A stretch of DNA of 64,000 nt, taken from Dactylosporangium siamense. GTDB lineage: Bacteria > Actinomycetota > Actinomycetes > Mycobacteriales > Micromonosporaceae. Made by a program: the position numbers and the translations under genes. The stretch covers positions 124,001-188,000 of the forward strand of contig NZ_BONQ01000129.1 in the NCBI RefSeq assembly GCF_016862795.1, read 5' to 3'. The notes under the pieces were generated by a model. The model was not told where the DNA came from, made no database searches, and saw only the letters and a program-made list of their open reading frames with translations. Positions 25,101 through 33,076 of this stretch are shown here, piece by piece (the first letter of the stretch is position 1; each line of letters begins with the position of its first letter).

Positions 25101-26371
25101 CCCAGCTGGCCCACGGCCTCATCCAGCGCGTCCACGACGATCAGCGGGGCGGCCGCTCGCCGCAGGACCGCGTCGACGGCGTCCGGGGCCGTGGTCACCG
25201 ATGCCGACAGGCCGAGCTGGCGGACCAGCGAGGCCACCGTCTCGGCGACGGTCCGTTCTCGCAGATGGATCGCCGCCATGTCGGCGACGCGGTGCGGCGC
25301 GAGCTCGCCGAGGTGCTCCCACAGCGGCCGAGTCTCCTCCCGCAGGTGACCGTGCCCGGCGCAGACCACGATGCCGAGCAGCGCCGACTTGCCGGAGCCG
25401 GGGCCGCCGGTCACGACACAGATCGAGCCCGTTCCGCCGGCCAGCCAGCGGTTCAGGTGCAGCAGCTGGTTGCTGCGGCCGGTGAAGCAACCGGCGGAGA
25501 TCCGGTCGTCGACGGCTCGCAGGCCCGATGCCCGGTCGAGGAAGTGCGCCGGGTCCAGCGCCACGTCGAGGTCCAGGAACGGCAGCGCGGCACGGTCCGC
25601 GTTGCGTCGTGCCGGGCTCAGCGATCCGGCCAGCGGCGGGCGGCGGTTCGGGAAGAACGGCGGTGACGGGCTGCCGTCCACCGGCGTGCTGCAGACCGTC
25701 TGAGCGGCACCGCCCAGCCGGGCCACCTCGCGACGGATGTGCTCCACAACATGCCCGAACGGCACGTAATCCTGGGCCGGATAGAAGTCGATCTCGCCGT
25801 CGCCGATCTGCTGCAGCACCCGGCCCGCGGCGACGCTGAAGATGCCGTCATAGGCGAGCCCTTCGCCCGACGTTGCCGCGATCACCCAGGCACGCGTTCC
25901 TTGGCCGGCGGCCCGCAACCACTCGAGCCGCGCCGCCGCACCCGCGTGGCAGGTGTCCACCAGGAACAGCGTCGTCGGCCGGGGCTTGTGCGGGAAGTCC
26001 TCGATGGCCGCGACCCATCCCGCTACATTGGTCGATTCCTCGTACTCGCCGTCGGGACCGATGACGTACACGCCGCTGGCCGCCAGATGGCCGTGACTGA
26101 CGACGTACACGACGAGGACGTCGGCGGCTGCTCCGCCGGTGATGGCGGCCCGCACCTGGCCGCCGACCGCGTTCGAATCCGGCAGGGCTTCCGGCGCGAC
26201 GACATCGCAGTCGTAGCCGAGCCTCGCCAGTGATCGGGCGACGTCCCGCGTCCGGATATGCGCGAACGGCAGCGCCGGCAAAGCGTTTGCGGGCGGCTCG
26301 CCCTCATAACGGCCGAAGTCGGCCAGGCCGATGCACAAAGCGCGGCGGCCTGATCCGCGATGGCCGCCCAT
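22127..26371 (-). CDS. caspase-like peptidase - STAND NTPase - WD40 repeat protein
   Basis: A 1,414-residue modular protein. Residues 10-235 form a C14 caspase-like peptidase with the catalytic dyad His93 (YVVSHGH) and Cys141 (FLVDTCHAG). From about 295 a STAND/NACHT-type NTPase follows: GGPGSGKS at 322-329 (Walker A) and LIVVDALDEA at 410-419 (Walker B), then helical winged-helix-like regions to about 780. The C-terminal ~610 residues hold about 14 WD40 blades (e.g. SGSDDGTVRLWDI, SGGTDGTARLWDI), enough for two seven-bladed propellers that would sense a ligand. In known relatives, ligand binding drives NTP-dependent oligomerisation that activates the protease. It is coupled to the serine hydrolase downstream and lies 175 bases from the vWA gene upstream. 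Confidence 0.9.
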   Translation of the reverse strand: MGGHRGSGRRALCIGLADFGRYEGEPPANALPALPFAHIRTRDVARSLARLGYDCDVVAPEALPDSNAVGGQVRAAITGGAAADVLVVYVVSHGHLAASGVYVIGPDGEYEESTNVAGWVAAIEDFPHKPRPTTLFLVDTCHAGAAARLEWLRAAGQGTRAWVIAATSGEGLAYDGIFSVAAGRVLQQIGDGEIDFYPAQDYVPFGHVVEHIRREVARLGGAAQTVCSTPVDGSPSPPFFPNRRPPLAGSLSPARRNADRAALPFLDLDVALDPAHFLDRASGLRAVDDRISAGCFTGRSNQLLHLNRWLAGGTGSICVVTGGPGSGKSALLGIVVCAGHGHLREETRPLWEHLGELAPHRVADMAAIHLRERTVAETVASLVRQLGLSASVTTAPDAVDAVLRRAAAPLIVVDALDEAVGQLGIIEDLLLPLARSRRPDGRQGCRLLVGMRPWDQFAPLRDLAADSDGLLDLDRIPIDELRTDLAVYLDDVLAFAPAYGSNQVRALRRELAQHVAAALTDADRDRGGEFLSAAMFANWLVQHHPDGIGQAGIAAVAARVPRGVPEMLEMDLSDRTDEPWLRPVLVAIAHAQGAGMPASVIRRLAPIYTDSAEQVDHLTAGEFDVVLKQVRFYLRSSPDDDGTTLYRIFHQGLIDQLRRDDDSLDALVDRLLVGAPQDESGARRWDAAEPYVRRHLARHAVDAGRLDELLDQGPTELEPLFNSARTARAASVAAVTRESARWGASPERAASWRDAQAINAVRYGQPQLARRLSRVANLPRPVWWPQWSTGSEVSPAARAVFTNPDGVVTSVDVAQVEGHPVAVAGTDSGWIRVWDMRTAQLVSSIQVSIPSIGRLVCGHVDGRPVAVASGTAGLVVIHDLTDGRPLIEVNATSYYRSPCIALAQVQGRPVLVVGYRGAAVVWDIRSRERTDLRLGNDARIVTAISCLTLAGVPIAVVASEGRQTSQGTISKWDLRTCSRIGDEFDIDEVKDITCAELNGRQVVICCSHDRVWMWDLHDNRPTGPAGTGHRGSLECLAYTYLDGVPVAITGDSYAVRLWDVAAGKQITAAMTGHVGAVSAVAAAQLDGFPIAVSAGDRTVRLWSTSPTETDQSVRVGHERPLRAVAVVPGPDAGTAVTAGVDRRIHRWSLDIGLPVGDLLPDHDSTVRAMTSTRFEGKPVLVTGSEDNSLRVWDLQSGVMTGQLAGIGGLVRAVTCVHHSGRTLVAAAVGDTIGILDLATLRLAGSSLRGHRSWIHALLCVELPDGPIVVSGSDDGTVRLWDIATRSQIGEPLTGHRGVVNALAGVVINGRQMILSGGTDGTARLWDIRPDQMREVRVVAQHKSAIYAVASTTLAGRPVAVIGDNGLWTYHLDRPGPANVFSLPHQVRAVTATDTGDIVVAYGNEVALFTKEQRE

Positions 26372-26546
26372 GGGAAGCGAAGCCCACCTCTCGCCGGACG
26401 CGTACTCGGACGGACATTCGCACAGCGATCAAACACCGGTCAACGGGCTGCCGGGGATTCCATCCCTTCAGGCGAACGGGTCGCCGAATCGGATGCGCCA
26501 ATGTCGGATGATCGGAACGAAGTTCCGGATGTCACCCTGGGATCGT

Positions 26547-28829
26547 TCAGACGGTGGAGGTGCCACGCAGGAGACCACTGCGGACCCGGCCGAACTCGCT
26601 CATGCTGTGGATCATGTACTGGCCGCCGCTGTCACTGGTCATCTGTACCCGGCCGAGGTTCCCCGCCAGGGACAGGAACTTCGTCAGCGTCACCTGATCG
26701 TCGCGGAACTGCGGCAGCGGAACCGTCCGGTGCACCATCCGCAGACTGTCGATGTGCCGTTGGATGCGCGTCGTTGCCGTCGCGCGGTCGCTGGCGTGCA
26801 GGTCGTCGAGCGCGGCGAAGGTCACCTCGCTCGTCCAGAGACCGATGCCGTGTGCCAGCACCGTCTCGGCGGTGAGCGAACCGCTGCCGGACAGCTGCAG
26901 CGACCGGCGGACCGGCTCGTGCGCCACGGTGTCGGCGTACTGGACGGTGGCGTCGCCGAACGACGCGTCGCCGCCCGGCGGGATCTGGACCTCGAGCACG
27001 ACCCAGTACGTCTCGCCGAACGCCAGGTCGGGTGCGAAGATGCGCACTCCGCCCTCGGTGTCGATGAGATGCTGGACCGGGCTGACGCCGTAGCGGTCAC
27101 GGGCCCGTTCCCGCAGGTCGTCGGCGTCGCGCAGGATCGCCTGACGGGCGGCGGGTTCGTCGACGAGATCGTGGCCGTAGACCCGCCACAGCGTGACGTC
27201 GGGGTCCAGGTCGATGCGCAGCTGGATGTTCATCGCGGCGAGCAGGTCCCGCCGCTGCAGGTCCTCGTCGAGGCTGAGGCGCACGTCCATCGGATCCGTC
27301 ACGAACGTCGAGTGCCCGCCGGCGAGCCCGGCGAGCGCATCCAGTTCCCCCATCCGCGCGTCCGTGCCGAACCCGAAGCACGACAGCGTCACGTCGCCGC
27401 GAAGCTGCCCGGCGGCGTTGTGCCGGATGTTGATCCAGTTCGACTCGCCCGAGTTGGGCTCCCCGTCGGAGAACAGGTACACGCAGCTGACCGCGCCGTG
27501 GCCGCCGTCGTCGTGATGCCGGCGGATCTCGGCGATGCCGTACTGCAGGCCCAGGTTCAGGTCGGTGCCCCCGCTCGCGCGCATCCCGCCGACCCGCGCC
27601 GCGAAGTCCTCCTCGGAGAGCAGCCGCCGAGGGGTGGCCGGCAGCACGGTGGCCGCGCTGGTGGAGAACGTCACGATGCCGAGGATGTCGTCCGGGCGCA
27701 GCTTGCGGTACAGCTCCCGCACCGCCATCTTGACCATGTCCAGCTTCTGCCCGCCCATCGACGCGCTGACGTCGACGACGAACACGAAGTTCACCGGCAA
27801 CTGCTCCTGCAGCCCTCGGCCGGCCGGCGGCTCGTCGCCGGCCCGCAGCGCGATCTCCACGAAGTGCGTGCTGGCCGGCTCGGCCTTGGCGTCCCCGGCG
27901 ACCGGCGTGGCCCCGTAACTGACGGAGAGCGCCTGCCCGGGCAGCGGCAGCGGTACGCCGCCGTCGTCGCTGACGAAGTCGTCGAAGCGGACCTGCGTCT
28001 GCTCGATGAGCACGCCGTTGTTGATGAGGTCGCGAATGCTCACCGTCGACCGCGTGCCGAACGCGTTGTTCCGCCGCACGAACAGCCCGTCGTGCGGCAA
28101 CGGCCCGCTCCGCGGCTCCCGCATCGGCTCCCAGCTCGGCGCCGCCGACTGGGCCTGCCTGGAGCCAACCGCCATCTGGTTGCCCCAGATCCGATCGGCC
28201 GGACCAGGTGCGATGCGCAGCGGCTGCGGGCTGACTGCCCGGCGGTCGTACACCGGCGGAGGAGCCATAGGCAGCGGCGGAGGCGGCGGAGGATCCACGG
28301 GCGGCAGAGACGGCGGAGGAGCCATGGGCGGCGGTGGAGCGATCCTGTGCAGCCGCCGTTGCCGGGGCGGACTCGGCGGGAGCAGGTCAATATCCGCGTC
28401 GTCGGGGTCGGGTATCGCCGTGAGTAGCGCGGGTGGAAGGCCCGGCGGCACGGGGAGGCTGTCGCCCAGCAGCCGCTGGCGCACCTCGTTGGCCGAGAGC
28501 TTGCCGAACGGGACCAGCAGGTGCGAGCCCGCGTTGACCCAACTGCGGAGGATCAGCCGCAGCTGGTCGGGCACCACCGTAACCAGCGGATCGAAGTAGA
28601 CCACGACGGCCGGGAACGGTTGACCTCCGAACACATACGACACCCTGTCGGCCTCCATCCAACGTGGGTCGGACACGTCAAGTGCCACCACCCGCGAGAT
28701 GGTCACGCCGGCGACGGCGGCGCGGTCGTTGCACATCGCCAGGGCGGCGTCAGATCCGGGGCTGCCTGCCCGGCCGGACAGCACGAGCAGGGCGAGCGCG
28801 GATTGGTCATCGGACACGGGATCAACCAT
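26547..28829 (-). CDS. von Willebrand factor A domain protein with N-terminal Rossmann-like and proline-rich regions
   Basis: A 760-residue protein from ATG 28829. Residues 8-120 form an alternating alpha/beta region (ALALLVLSG...VVYFDPLVTVVP...HLLVPFGK) of unknown family. Residues 150-200 are a proline-rich linker with several PPPP runs. A vWA domain follows, with the MIDAS motif DVSASM (Asp353, Ser355, Ser357), GGTDLN and FSDGEPNSGE. The C-terminal ~200 residues are beta-rich then helical. vWA proteins in conflict operons commonly present or gate partner NTPases. It overlaps the upstream membrane-protein gene by 8 bases and precedes the caspase-STAND gene, so it belongs to the same operon. 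Confidence 0.85.
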   Translation of the reverse strand: MVDPVSDDQSALALLVLSGRAGSPGSDAALAMCNDRAAVAGVTISRVVALDVSDPRWMEADRVSYVFGGQPFPAVVVYFDPLVTVVPDQLRLILRSWVNAGSHLLVPFGKLSANEVRQRLLGDSLPVPPGLPPALLTAIPDPDDADIDLLPPSPPRQRRLHRIAPPPPMAPPPSLPPVDPPPPPPLPMAPPPVYDRRAVSPQPLRIAPGPADRIWGNQMAVGSRQAQSAAPSWEPMREPRSGPLPHDGLFVRRNNAFGTRSTVSIRDLINNGVLIEQTQVRFDDFVSDDGGVPLPLPGQALSVSYGATPVAGDAKAEPASTHFVEIALRAGDEPPAGRGLQEQLPVNFVFVVDVSASMGGQKLDMVKMAVRELYRKLRPDDILGIVTFSTSAATVLPATPRRLLSEEDFAARVGGMRASGGTDLNLGLQYGIAEIRRHHDDGGHGAVSCVYLFSDGEPNSGESNWINIRHNAAGQLRGDVTLSCFGFGTDARMGELDALAGLAGGHSTFVTDPMDVRLSLDEDLQRRDLLAAMNIQLRIDLDPDVTLWRVYGHDLVDEPAARQAILRDADDLRERARDRYGVSPVQHLIDTEGGVRIFAPDLAFGETYWVVLEVQIPPGGDASFGDATVQYADTVAHEPVRRSLQLSGSGSLTAETVLAHGIGLWTSEVTFAALDDLHASDRATATTRIQRHIDSLRMVHRTVPLPQFRDDQVTLTKFLSLAGNLGRVQMTSDSGGQYMIHSMSEFGRVRSGLLRGTSTV

Positions 28830-29592
28830 CCTGAGCGGTCGGAACCGGGAGCCGGAGCTCGGCCGGGAGCGGGCAGCGGGCGTCGATCTCGGCGGCGGTG
28901 GTCACGCCGGGACGGAACAGGCCGGAGGCGGTCACGAGGTCCAGCCAGCTGTCGAGCCGGCCATCGACACCGCGCAAGGATTCGGCCAGGCGCTTGGCGC
29001 GGGTACGATCGCCCCGGCCCGGGCTCAGCAGCAGCAGGCGGACCTTCAGCGCACTGGCGGCGACGTGGTGCGGCTCGCGTTTCAGTGCCTCGTCGGCGTA
29101 CGCGAGCGCGACCGGCAGATTGTCCCGGGCCGCCGCGATCCGGGCCCGCCAGTACCACACCGGTGGCTCGTCGTGGCCGGCGCTGAACAGACGGCCAAGG
29201 TCCTGCTCGGCGGCGTCGAGGGCACCCCGATCGATCAACCGCTCCAGGTCGTCCGCACGTGGGACGACGGCCGGCGCGGCGCGCCCCTCGCGCTGCGGCC
29301 CGATCAGCACCAGCACAACGACGGTGAAGCAGAGCAACAGGCCGATGAGGATCAGGAACGTGACCGGGCCGGCGTTGGGCACCAGGCCGGCGAAGACGCC
29401 GGCGACGGCGATGGCGAACGTCAGCACCACGACCGCGATGAGCAGCGTGGTGGCCTGGGTCGCGGACAGCGTCCGAAACGCGCGGCGCTGCAGGAACTGC
29501 CGGACGAAGTCACGGTAGATGAGCAGCAGCGCCCCGAACCCGATCCCTGCAAGGCCGGCGACCGAGCCGACTACCCGCAGCAACTCCGTCAT
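28822..29592 (-). CDS. membrane protein with cytosolic TPR-like domain, first gene of the caspase-STAND operon
   Basis: A 256-residue protein from ATG 29592, with GGGAG five bases upstream. Three hydrophobic helices lie at about 7-25, 48-70 and 76-97 (e.g. TTLLIAVVVLTFAIAVAGVF). They are followed by a cytosolic helical part with TPR-like repeats (PPVWYWRARIAAARDNLPVALAYADEAL and the AASALKVRLLLLSPGRGDRTRAKRL region). It ends 8 bases inside the vWA gene. As the only clear integral membrane protein of the operon it may anchor the complex or sense envelope state. Start sites further upstream in the same frame run through Arg-rich non-coding sequence. Confidence 0.75.
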   Translation of the reverse strand: MTELLRVVGSVAGLAGIGFGALLLIYRDFVRQFLQRRAFRTLSATQATTLLIAVVVLTFAIAVAGVFAGLVPNAGPVTFLILIGLLLCFTVVVLVLIGPQREGRAAPAVVPRADDLERLIDRGALDAAEQDLGRLFSAGHDEPPVWYWRARIAAARDNLPVALAYADEALKREPHHVAASALKVRLLLLSPGRGDRTRAKRLAESLRGVDGRLDSWLDLVTASGLFRPGVTTAAEIDARCPLPAELRLPVPTAQDG

Positions 29593-29672
29593 GCGTCTCC
29601 CATCCGGGCAGGAGTACCACCGGCATTCATCCATCCACACCGGGCGTCGAAGTGACACCAGGTGTTCGGACG

Positions 29673-29804
29673 ATGCCGTTCCGTGGATCATCCGAACCGT
29701 CGGCGTACACGCTGTGGTCCGCCCGAACGATCGACGCGTACTTCCTCCTCGGCGGCGTCCTCTACGGCGCGGCGGTCTGGTACGCCGGACAGCGGGAAAC
29801 CTAA
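29673..29804 (+). CDS. candidate 43-residue single-TM peptide
   Basis: A short frame starting at ATG 29673, with AGGTG eight bases upstream. It encodes a polar N-terminus (MPFRGSSEPSAYTLW) and one hydrophobic helix (AYFLLGGVLYGAAVWYAG), ending QRET. Such N-out or N-in single-pass miniproteins are easily missed. It is transcribed away from the caspase-STAND operon (80 bases from that operon's first ATG), and its TAA overlaps the convergent helical-protein gene by 4 bases. Codon choice is strongly GC at third positions, as in real genes here. Whether it is made is not shown by sequence alone. Confidence 0.42.
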   Translation: MPFRGSSEPSAYTLWSARTIDAYFLLGGVLYGAAVWYAGQRET

Positions 29805-30319
29805 CTACGCAGTGCGCGGAGCATGCCGTGGCGGCGCAGGGCAAAGGCGAGACGGCGGGCGTGGCGGTGGCGTACCAACAGGACCGCGGCGGCACGGATC
29901 AACGCCCAACGCCGCCCCTGGAACTGGTTCTCGGCCACCTTCCAGATGACCGCGCGCAGCGGCGCGGACTCGAGGGCGGCGCGCAGTTCGGTGCGGACCT
30001 CCGGGTCGTCCAGCGCGGCACGGATCGACCGGGCCAGGTCCGGGCGGTCGGCCATGCCGCCGGTGATGCCCGCCGCGAGGTGGTGCCGCACGTCGTCGTC
30101 CTCGACGAGCAGCAGCGTCGCCCGCCGGATCTCCGCCGTGTCCAGGGCCGAACGGAGCAGGTCCATGGCCCGCAGTTCGACCTCGTGGTCGTGGTCCTCG
30201 ACGGAGAGCGCGGCGAGCAGGCGGGTCACCTCGTCGAGGTCGATGAGCTGCCGCAGACCGGCCCGAAACTCGGGCCGGTCCCAGGCGTAGAGCAGCGCCT
30301 TGACGAAGTGACGATCCAC
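29801..30319 (-). CDS. helical hypothetical protein
   Basis: A 172-residue, highly charged, all-helical protein (FVKALLYAWDRPEFRAGLRQL, ELRAMDLLRSALDTAEIRRATLLLVEDDDVRHHLAAGI). The regular spacing of helices is compatible with a small HEAT/ARM-like or alpha-solenoid fold. The basic C-terminus (RHRHARRLAFALRRHGMLRAL) could bind nucleic acid or membrane. No family is recognised. It lies upstream of the caspase-STAND operon on the same strand, with a 208-base gap containing the small TM peptide on the other strand, so it is probably separately transcribed. Confidence 0.6.
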   Translation of the reverse strand: MDRHFVKALLYAWDRPEFRAGLRQLIDLDEVTRLLAALSVEDHDHEVELRAMDLLRSALDTAEIRRATLLLVEDDDVRHHLAAGITGGMADRPDLARSIRAALDDPEVRTELRAALESAPLRAVIWKVAENQFQGRRWALIRAAAVLLVRHRHARRLAFALRRHGMLRALRS

Positions 30320-30343
30320 GCCACCTGATACCCGCGGACGGGT

Positions 30344-30928
30344 TCAGTCATGCAGCGTCGGTCGGTAGATGAGCTCCTGGGTACGGCCGTCGAGCGTCCG
30401 GCTCTCGAGCAGTTCGAGGTCGAAGTCGGCCGCTCCGCCGAAGATCGGGTCGGTGCCGGTCCGGCCGCTGATCACCGGGAAGATGGTGACCTGGACGCGG
30501 TCGACCAGGCCGGCGGCCATCAACGCGCGGTTCAGCTGGAGGCTGCCGTGCGAGCGCAGCGGCACCGTCGACTCCTTCTTGAGGCGGGCGACGATGTCGA
30601 CGGCGTCGCCGCTGGCGAGGGTCGCGTCCGGCCAGTCGAGGGGCCCGCGCAGCGTGGAGGAGATCACCGTGGTCGGCATGGTCTTCATCCGGGCGTTGAT
30701 CGGGTCGCTCAACGGCGACTCCTCGGAGGCCGGCCCGAGGAAGTGCACGAACTCCCGGAACGTGTCGGCCCCGATGACCAGCCGCTGCTCCTCGTTGAAC
30801 TGGGCGAGGCGGCGGTCGAGGAACTCGGGCCCCTGCTTACCCCAGTAGCCGCCCCAGTCGCCGTTGCTGTCGTAGGAGCCGAAGCCGTCGAGGGTACAGA
30901 AGACATCGAAGGTATAGGTGACAGTCAT
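30344..30928 (-). CDS. dihydrofolate reductase-family (RibD C-terminal-like) protein
   Basis: A 194-residue protein of the RibD_C/DHFR-like family: TFDVFCTLDGFGSYDSNGDW at the N-terminus, RLVIGADTFREF (NADPH-binding strand), PTTVISSTLRGPLDWPDATL, and a C-terminal GSLQLNRALMAAGLVDRVQVTIFPVISG. These proteins reduce pterin- or pyrimidine-like substrates with NADPH; members outside the riboflavin operon have no assigned substrate. Length is normal for the family. It ends 24 bases from the helical-protein gene and starts about 105 bases downstream of the acetyltransferase gene, separated from it by a hairpin at 31009-31026. Confidence 0.85.
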   Translation of the reverse strand: MTVTYTFDVFCTLDGFGSYDSNGDWGGYWGKQGPEFLDRRLAQFNEEQRLVIGADTFREFVHFLGPASEESPLSDPINARMKTMPTTVISSTLRGPLDWPDATLASGDAVDIVARLKKESTVPLRSHGSLQLNRALMAAGLVDRVQVTIFPVISGRTGTDPIFGGAADFDLELLESRTLDGRTQELIYRPTLHD

Positions 30929-31008
30929 GATGTGCTCCTCCGCGGGTATGGGTGCCCGTTGTGGGCGACTCTCACCTCAACTACGAACAGCACGACCCCG
31001 ATCCGACA

Positions 31009-31026
31009 ACCACGTGCACTCGTGGT
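31009..31026 (-). terminator. hairpin 3' of the acetyltransferase gene
   Basis: ACCACG (31009-31014) and CGTGGT (31021-31026) form a perfect 6-bp stem with a 6-base loop, starting 8 bases after the stop of the minus-strand acetyltransferase gene. There is no U-tract, as is common for actinomycete terminators. The assignment rests on position and symmetry. Confidence 0.4.
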
Positions 31027-31033
31027 CGCCTGC

Positions 31034-31477
31034 TCACGATCGCCCTGGTATCGCACGGCGGTAGAGCCCAGGGCCTTCCTGGACGAACCCGAGTCGCTCG
31101 TAGGTGCCGTTCGCCACCGGCAGCGCCGGCTTGGAGACAAGCTGGACGCTGTCGGCACCGCCCACCCCCGCGCGCCGGATGGCTTCCTCGACCAGGGCGA
31201 CCGCAGCCGCCTGACCCTCCTGGTCCTGTTCGGCCACGACGTCGTCGATGCGGGCCGTGACGCCGCGGAGAGCTTGGTACACCGCAGCCGTGAGCGTCGC
31301 GCGGATGACGCCATCGTTCCGGGCGACCAGCAGCTGATACGCGTGCGATTCGACCATCCTGGCCAGCACCTCCGGTTTCAGCGGGCTCGGCCGGCTCGAC
31401 AGGCGCGGCTCATACCGGCAGAACGCGTCGACCACGTCGGGAGTACACCTGTCTACGAGCTCCACGACGAAGGTCAC
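31034..31477 (-). CDS. GNAT-like acetyltransferase domain protein
   Basis: About 147 residues from GTG 31477 (MTFVVELVDRC), preferred because the upstream frame overlaps the MFS gene region and is Arg-rich. It resembles a GNAT fold: HAYQLLVARNDGVIRATLTAA (strands 2-3), ARIDDVVAEQDQEGQAAAVALVEEAIRRA in the place of the acetyl-CoA-binding motif A (canonical V-V-x-x-x-x-R-x-x-G-x-G/A-x; here D-Q-E-G-Q-A-A, so the pyrophosphate loop is degenerate), and NGTYERLGFVQEG, the typical YERLGF motif near the C-terminus. Substrate is unknown. Confidence 0.65.
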   Translation of the reverse strand: MTFVVELVDRCTPDVVDAFCRYEPRLSSRPSPLKPEVLARMVESHAYQLLVARNDGVIRATLTAAVYQALRGVTARIDDVVAEQDQEGQAAAVALVEEAIRRAGVGGADSVQLVSKPALPVANGTYERLGFVQEGPGLYRRAIPGRS

Positions 31478-31547
31478 GGGAGTTACCGTACGTCCGTCGT
31501 CATCCTCACCCGCGGGCACGGACCTGCAGCCGGCGTCGGTGGTCGAC

Positions 31548-32987
31548 CTACGAACGGCGCGATCCCGATCCGACCACCGTGGCCGACCTGGTTGCAACGG
31601 GTTGACGTGCCCGGAGGCCGAAGGCGGTCACTGCCACGGCTGCCACCGTCGCGGCCAGCGGGACCCACAACGCCACCCGCACCGCGGCGAGCCCCGGGTC
31701 GCCGGTGAAGGCGCCGGATCCGCCGTCCAGGGCGGCCACGCTCACCGCCGTCACCGCGGACAGGCCGAGCGCCGTGCCGAACTGTAGGGCCGTGTACAGC
31801 AGGCCGGCGGCGAGGCCGTGCTCGTCCTCGTCGACGTCGTCGGTGGCGGCCATGGTCAGCGGCCCGTAGGCCAGCGAGAAGCCCAACCCGAGCAGGATCA
31901 GCGTGGGAAGCATCATCGCGTACGTCCAGTCGAGGCCGACCGGCAGGAACGCGGCGTACGCGAGCGCCGCCGACACCAGGCCGCCGAACAGGACCCGCAC
32001 GTTGCCGAACCGCTCGACGAGTCTGGGTGTCAGGGTCGGCGCGAGCACCGTGTCGAGCGCGACGACCAGCAGCGCGAGACCGGTCTGCAGGGTCGTCCAG
32101 CCGCGCAGTTCCTGCAGGTACAGCGTCATCAGGAACTGAAACCCGGCGAATGCCGCCAGAAACAGCAGGGCGACGAGGTTCGCCCGCACCAGGGGAGCCG
32201 ACCGCAGGACGCCCAGGCGCACCAGCGGTGCCGCCGACCGCCGCTCGACCGTGATGAACGTCAGCAGCGACGCGAGCGCGGCCGCGAACACGGCCACCGT
32301 CACGGCCGTGCCGTCGCCGGGGCGCTCGAGGCGGATCACGCCGTAGACGGTCAGGAGCATCGCGGCGGTGCTGGACACCGCGCCGGCAAGGTCGAAGCGC
32401 ATCCATCGGAACGCGACGGCGTCGCCGTTGTGCTCCTTCAGCAGGGGTACGGCTGCCATCAGGGTCAGCGCGGCCACGATGACCGGTGCGAAGAAGACCC
32501 ACCGCCAGCCGATCGACGTGAGCAGCCCCCCGGCGACCAGGCCGAGGGAGAACCCGCCGGCCGCCGCACCGGCGTAGACGCCGAGCGCCTTCGTCCGTTG
32601 CGGCCCGGCCGGGAAGTTGCTGGTGATCAGCGCCAGGCCGGCCGGTGTCATGAACGCCGCCGCGACCCCGGTGACGAACCGGGCCAGCAGCAGCATCCAG
32701 CCGGTGGTCGCCACGCCGCCGATCCCGGAGAAGAGCAGGAAGACGACCAGCCAGAGCAGGAACATGCGCCGGTGGCCGAGCAGGTCGGCGGCCCGCCCGC
32801 CGAGCAGCATGAAGCCGCCGTAGCCGAGGACGTAGGCGCTGACCACGCCGCTGAGTGCCCCCGTCGACAGCCCGAGGTCGGCCCGGATCTCCGGCAGCGC
32901 GATGTTGACCATCGCAACGTCGATGCCTTCGAGGAAGATCGCGCCGCACAACACGAACAGCACGCCCCACGCGCGCGGTGTGAACAT
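31548..32987 (-). CDS. MFS drug-resistance transporter (EmrB/QacA type, DHA2)
   Basis: A 479-residue, 14-TM transporter from ATG 32987, preceded by a good AGGAGG site about nine bases upstream. Landmarks: EGIDVAMVNIALPEIRADLG (motif D1 of DHA2 proteins), GGRAADLLGHRRMF (motif A loop), LLLARFVTGVAAAFMTPAGLALI (motif B with Arg) and GLVAGGLLTSIGWRWVFFAP (motif C, proton-antiport). It exports hydrophobic compounds or antibiotics using the proton gradient. It is divergent from an HxlR-family regulator, 89 bases away, which probably controls it through the inverted repeat between them. Confidence 0.92.
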   Translation of the reverse strand: MFTPRAWGVLFVLCGAIFLEGIDVAMVNIALPEIRADLGLSTGALSGVVSAYVLGYGGFMLLGGRAADLLGHRRMFLLWLVVFLLFSGIGGVATTGWMLLLARFVTGVAAAFMTPAGLALITSNFPAGPQRTKALGVYAGAAAGGFSLGLVAGGLLTSIGWRWVFFAPVIVAALTLMAAVPLLKEHNGDAVAFRWMRFDLAGAVSSTAAMLLTVYGVIRLERPGDGTAVTVAVFAAALASLLTFITVERRSAAPLVRLGVLRSAPLVRANLVALLFLAAFAGFQFLMTLYLQELRGWTTLQTGLALLVVALDTVLAPTLTPRLVERFGNVRVLFGGLVSAALAYAAFLPVGLDWTYAMMLPTLILLGLGFSLAYGPLTMAATDDVDEDEHGLAAGLLYTALQFGTALGLSAVTAVSVAALDGGSGAFTGDPGLAAVRVALWVPLAATVAAVAVTAFGLRARQPVATRSATVVGSGSRRS

Positions 32988-33006
32988 CAGGAATTCCCCT
33001 CCTACC

Positions 33007-33035
33007 GAACCGGTATCCGCGAGGCCTGCCGGTTC
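33007..33035. promoter_or_regulatory. inverted repeat between MFS and HxlR genes (putative operator)
   Basis: GAACCGG (33007-33013) and CCGGTTC (33029-33035) form a 7-bp inverted repeat with a 15-base spacer, inside the 89-bp divergent intergenic region and just upstream of the MFS ribosome-binding site. A dimeric winged-helix repressor such as HxlR would fit it. No clear -10/-35 pair was identified. Confidence 0.35.
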
Positions 33036-33076
33036 CTTCTTGTAACTAACGGCATCGTTGGGCACCATCGGGAGGT

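Noticed and set aside
26372-26546. Gap between vWA and caspase genes as a separate promoter region
   Set aside because: No convincing -35/-10 pair or hairpin was found, so it was not annotated as a promoter or terminator.
26331-28427. Plus-strand frame of about 700 codons
   Set aside because: Shadow of the vWA gene, which has an intact MIDAS and coupled start.
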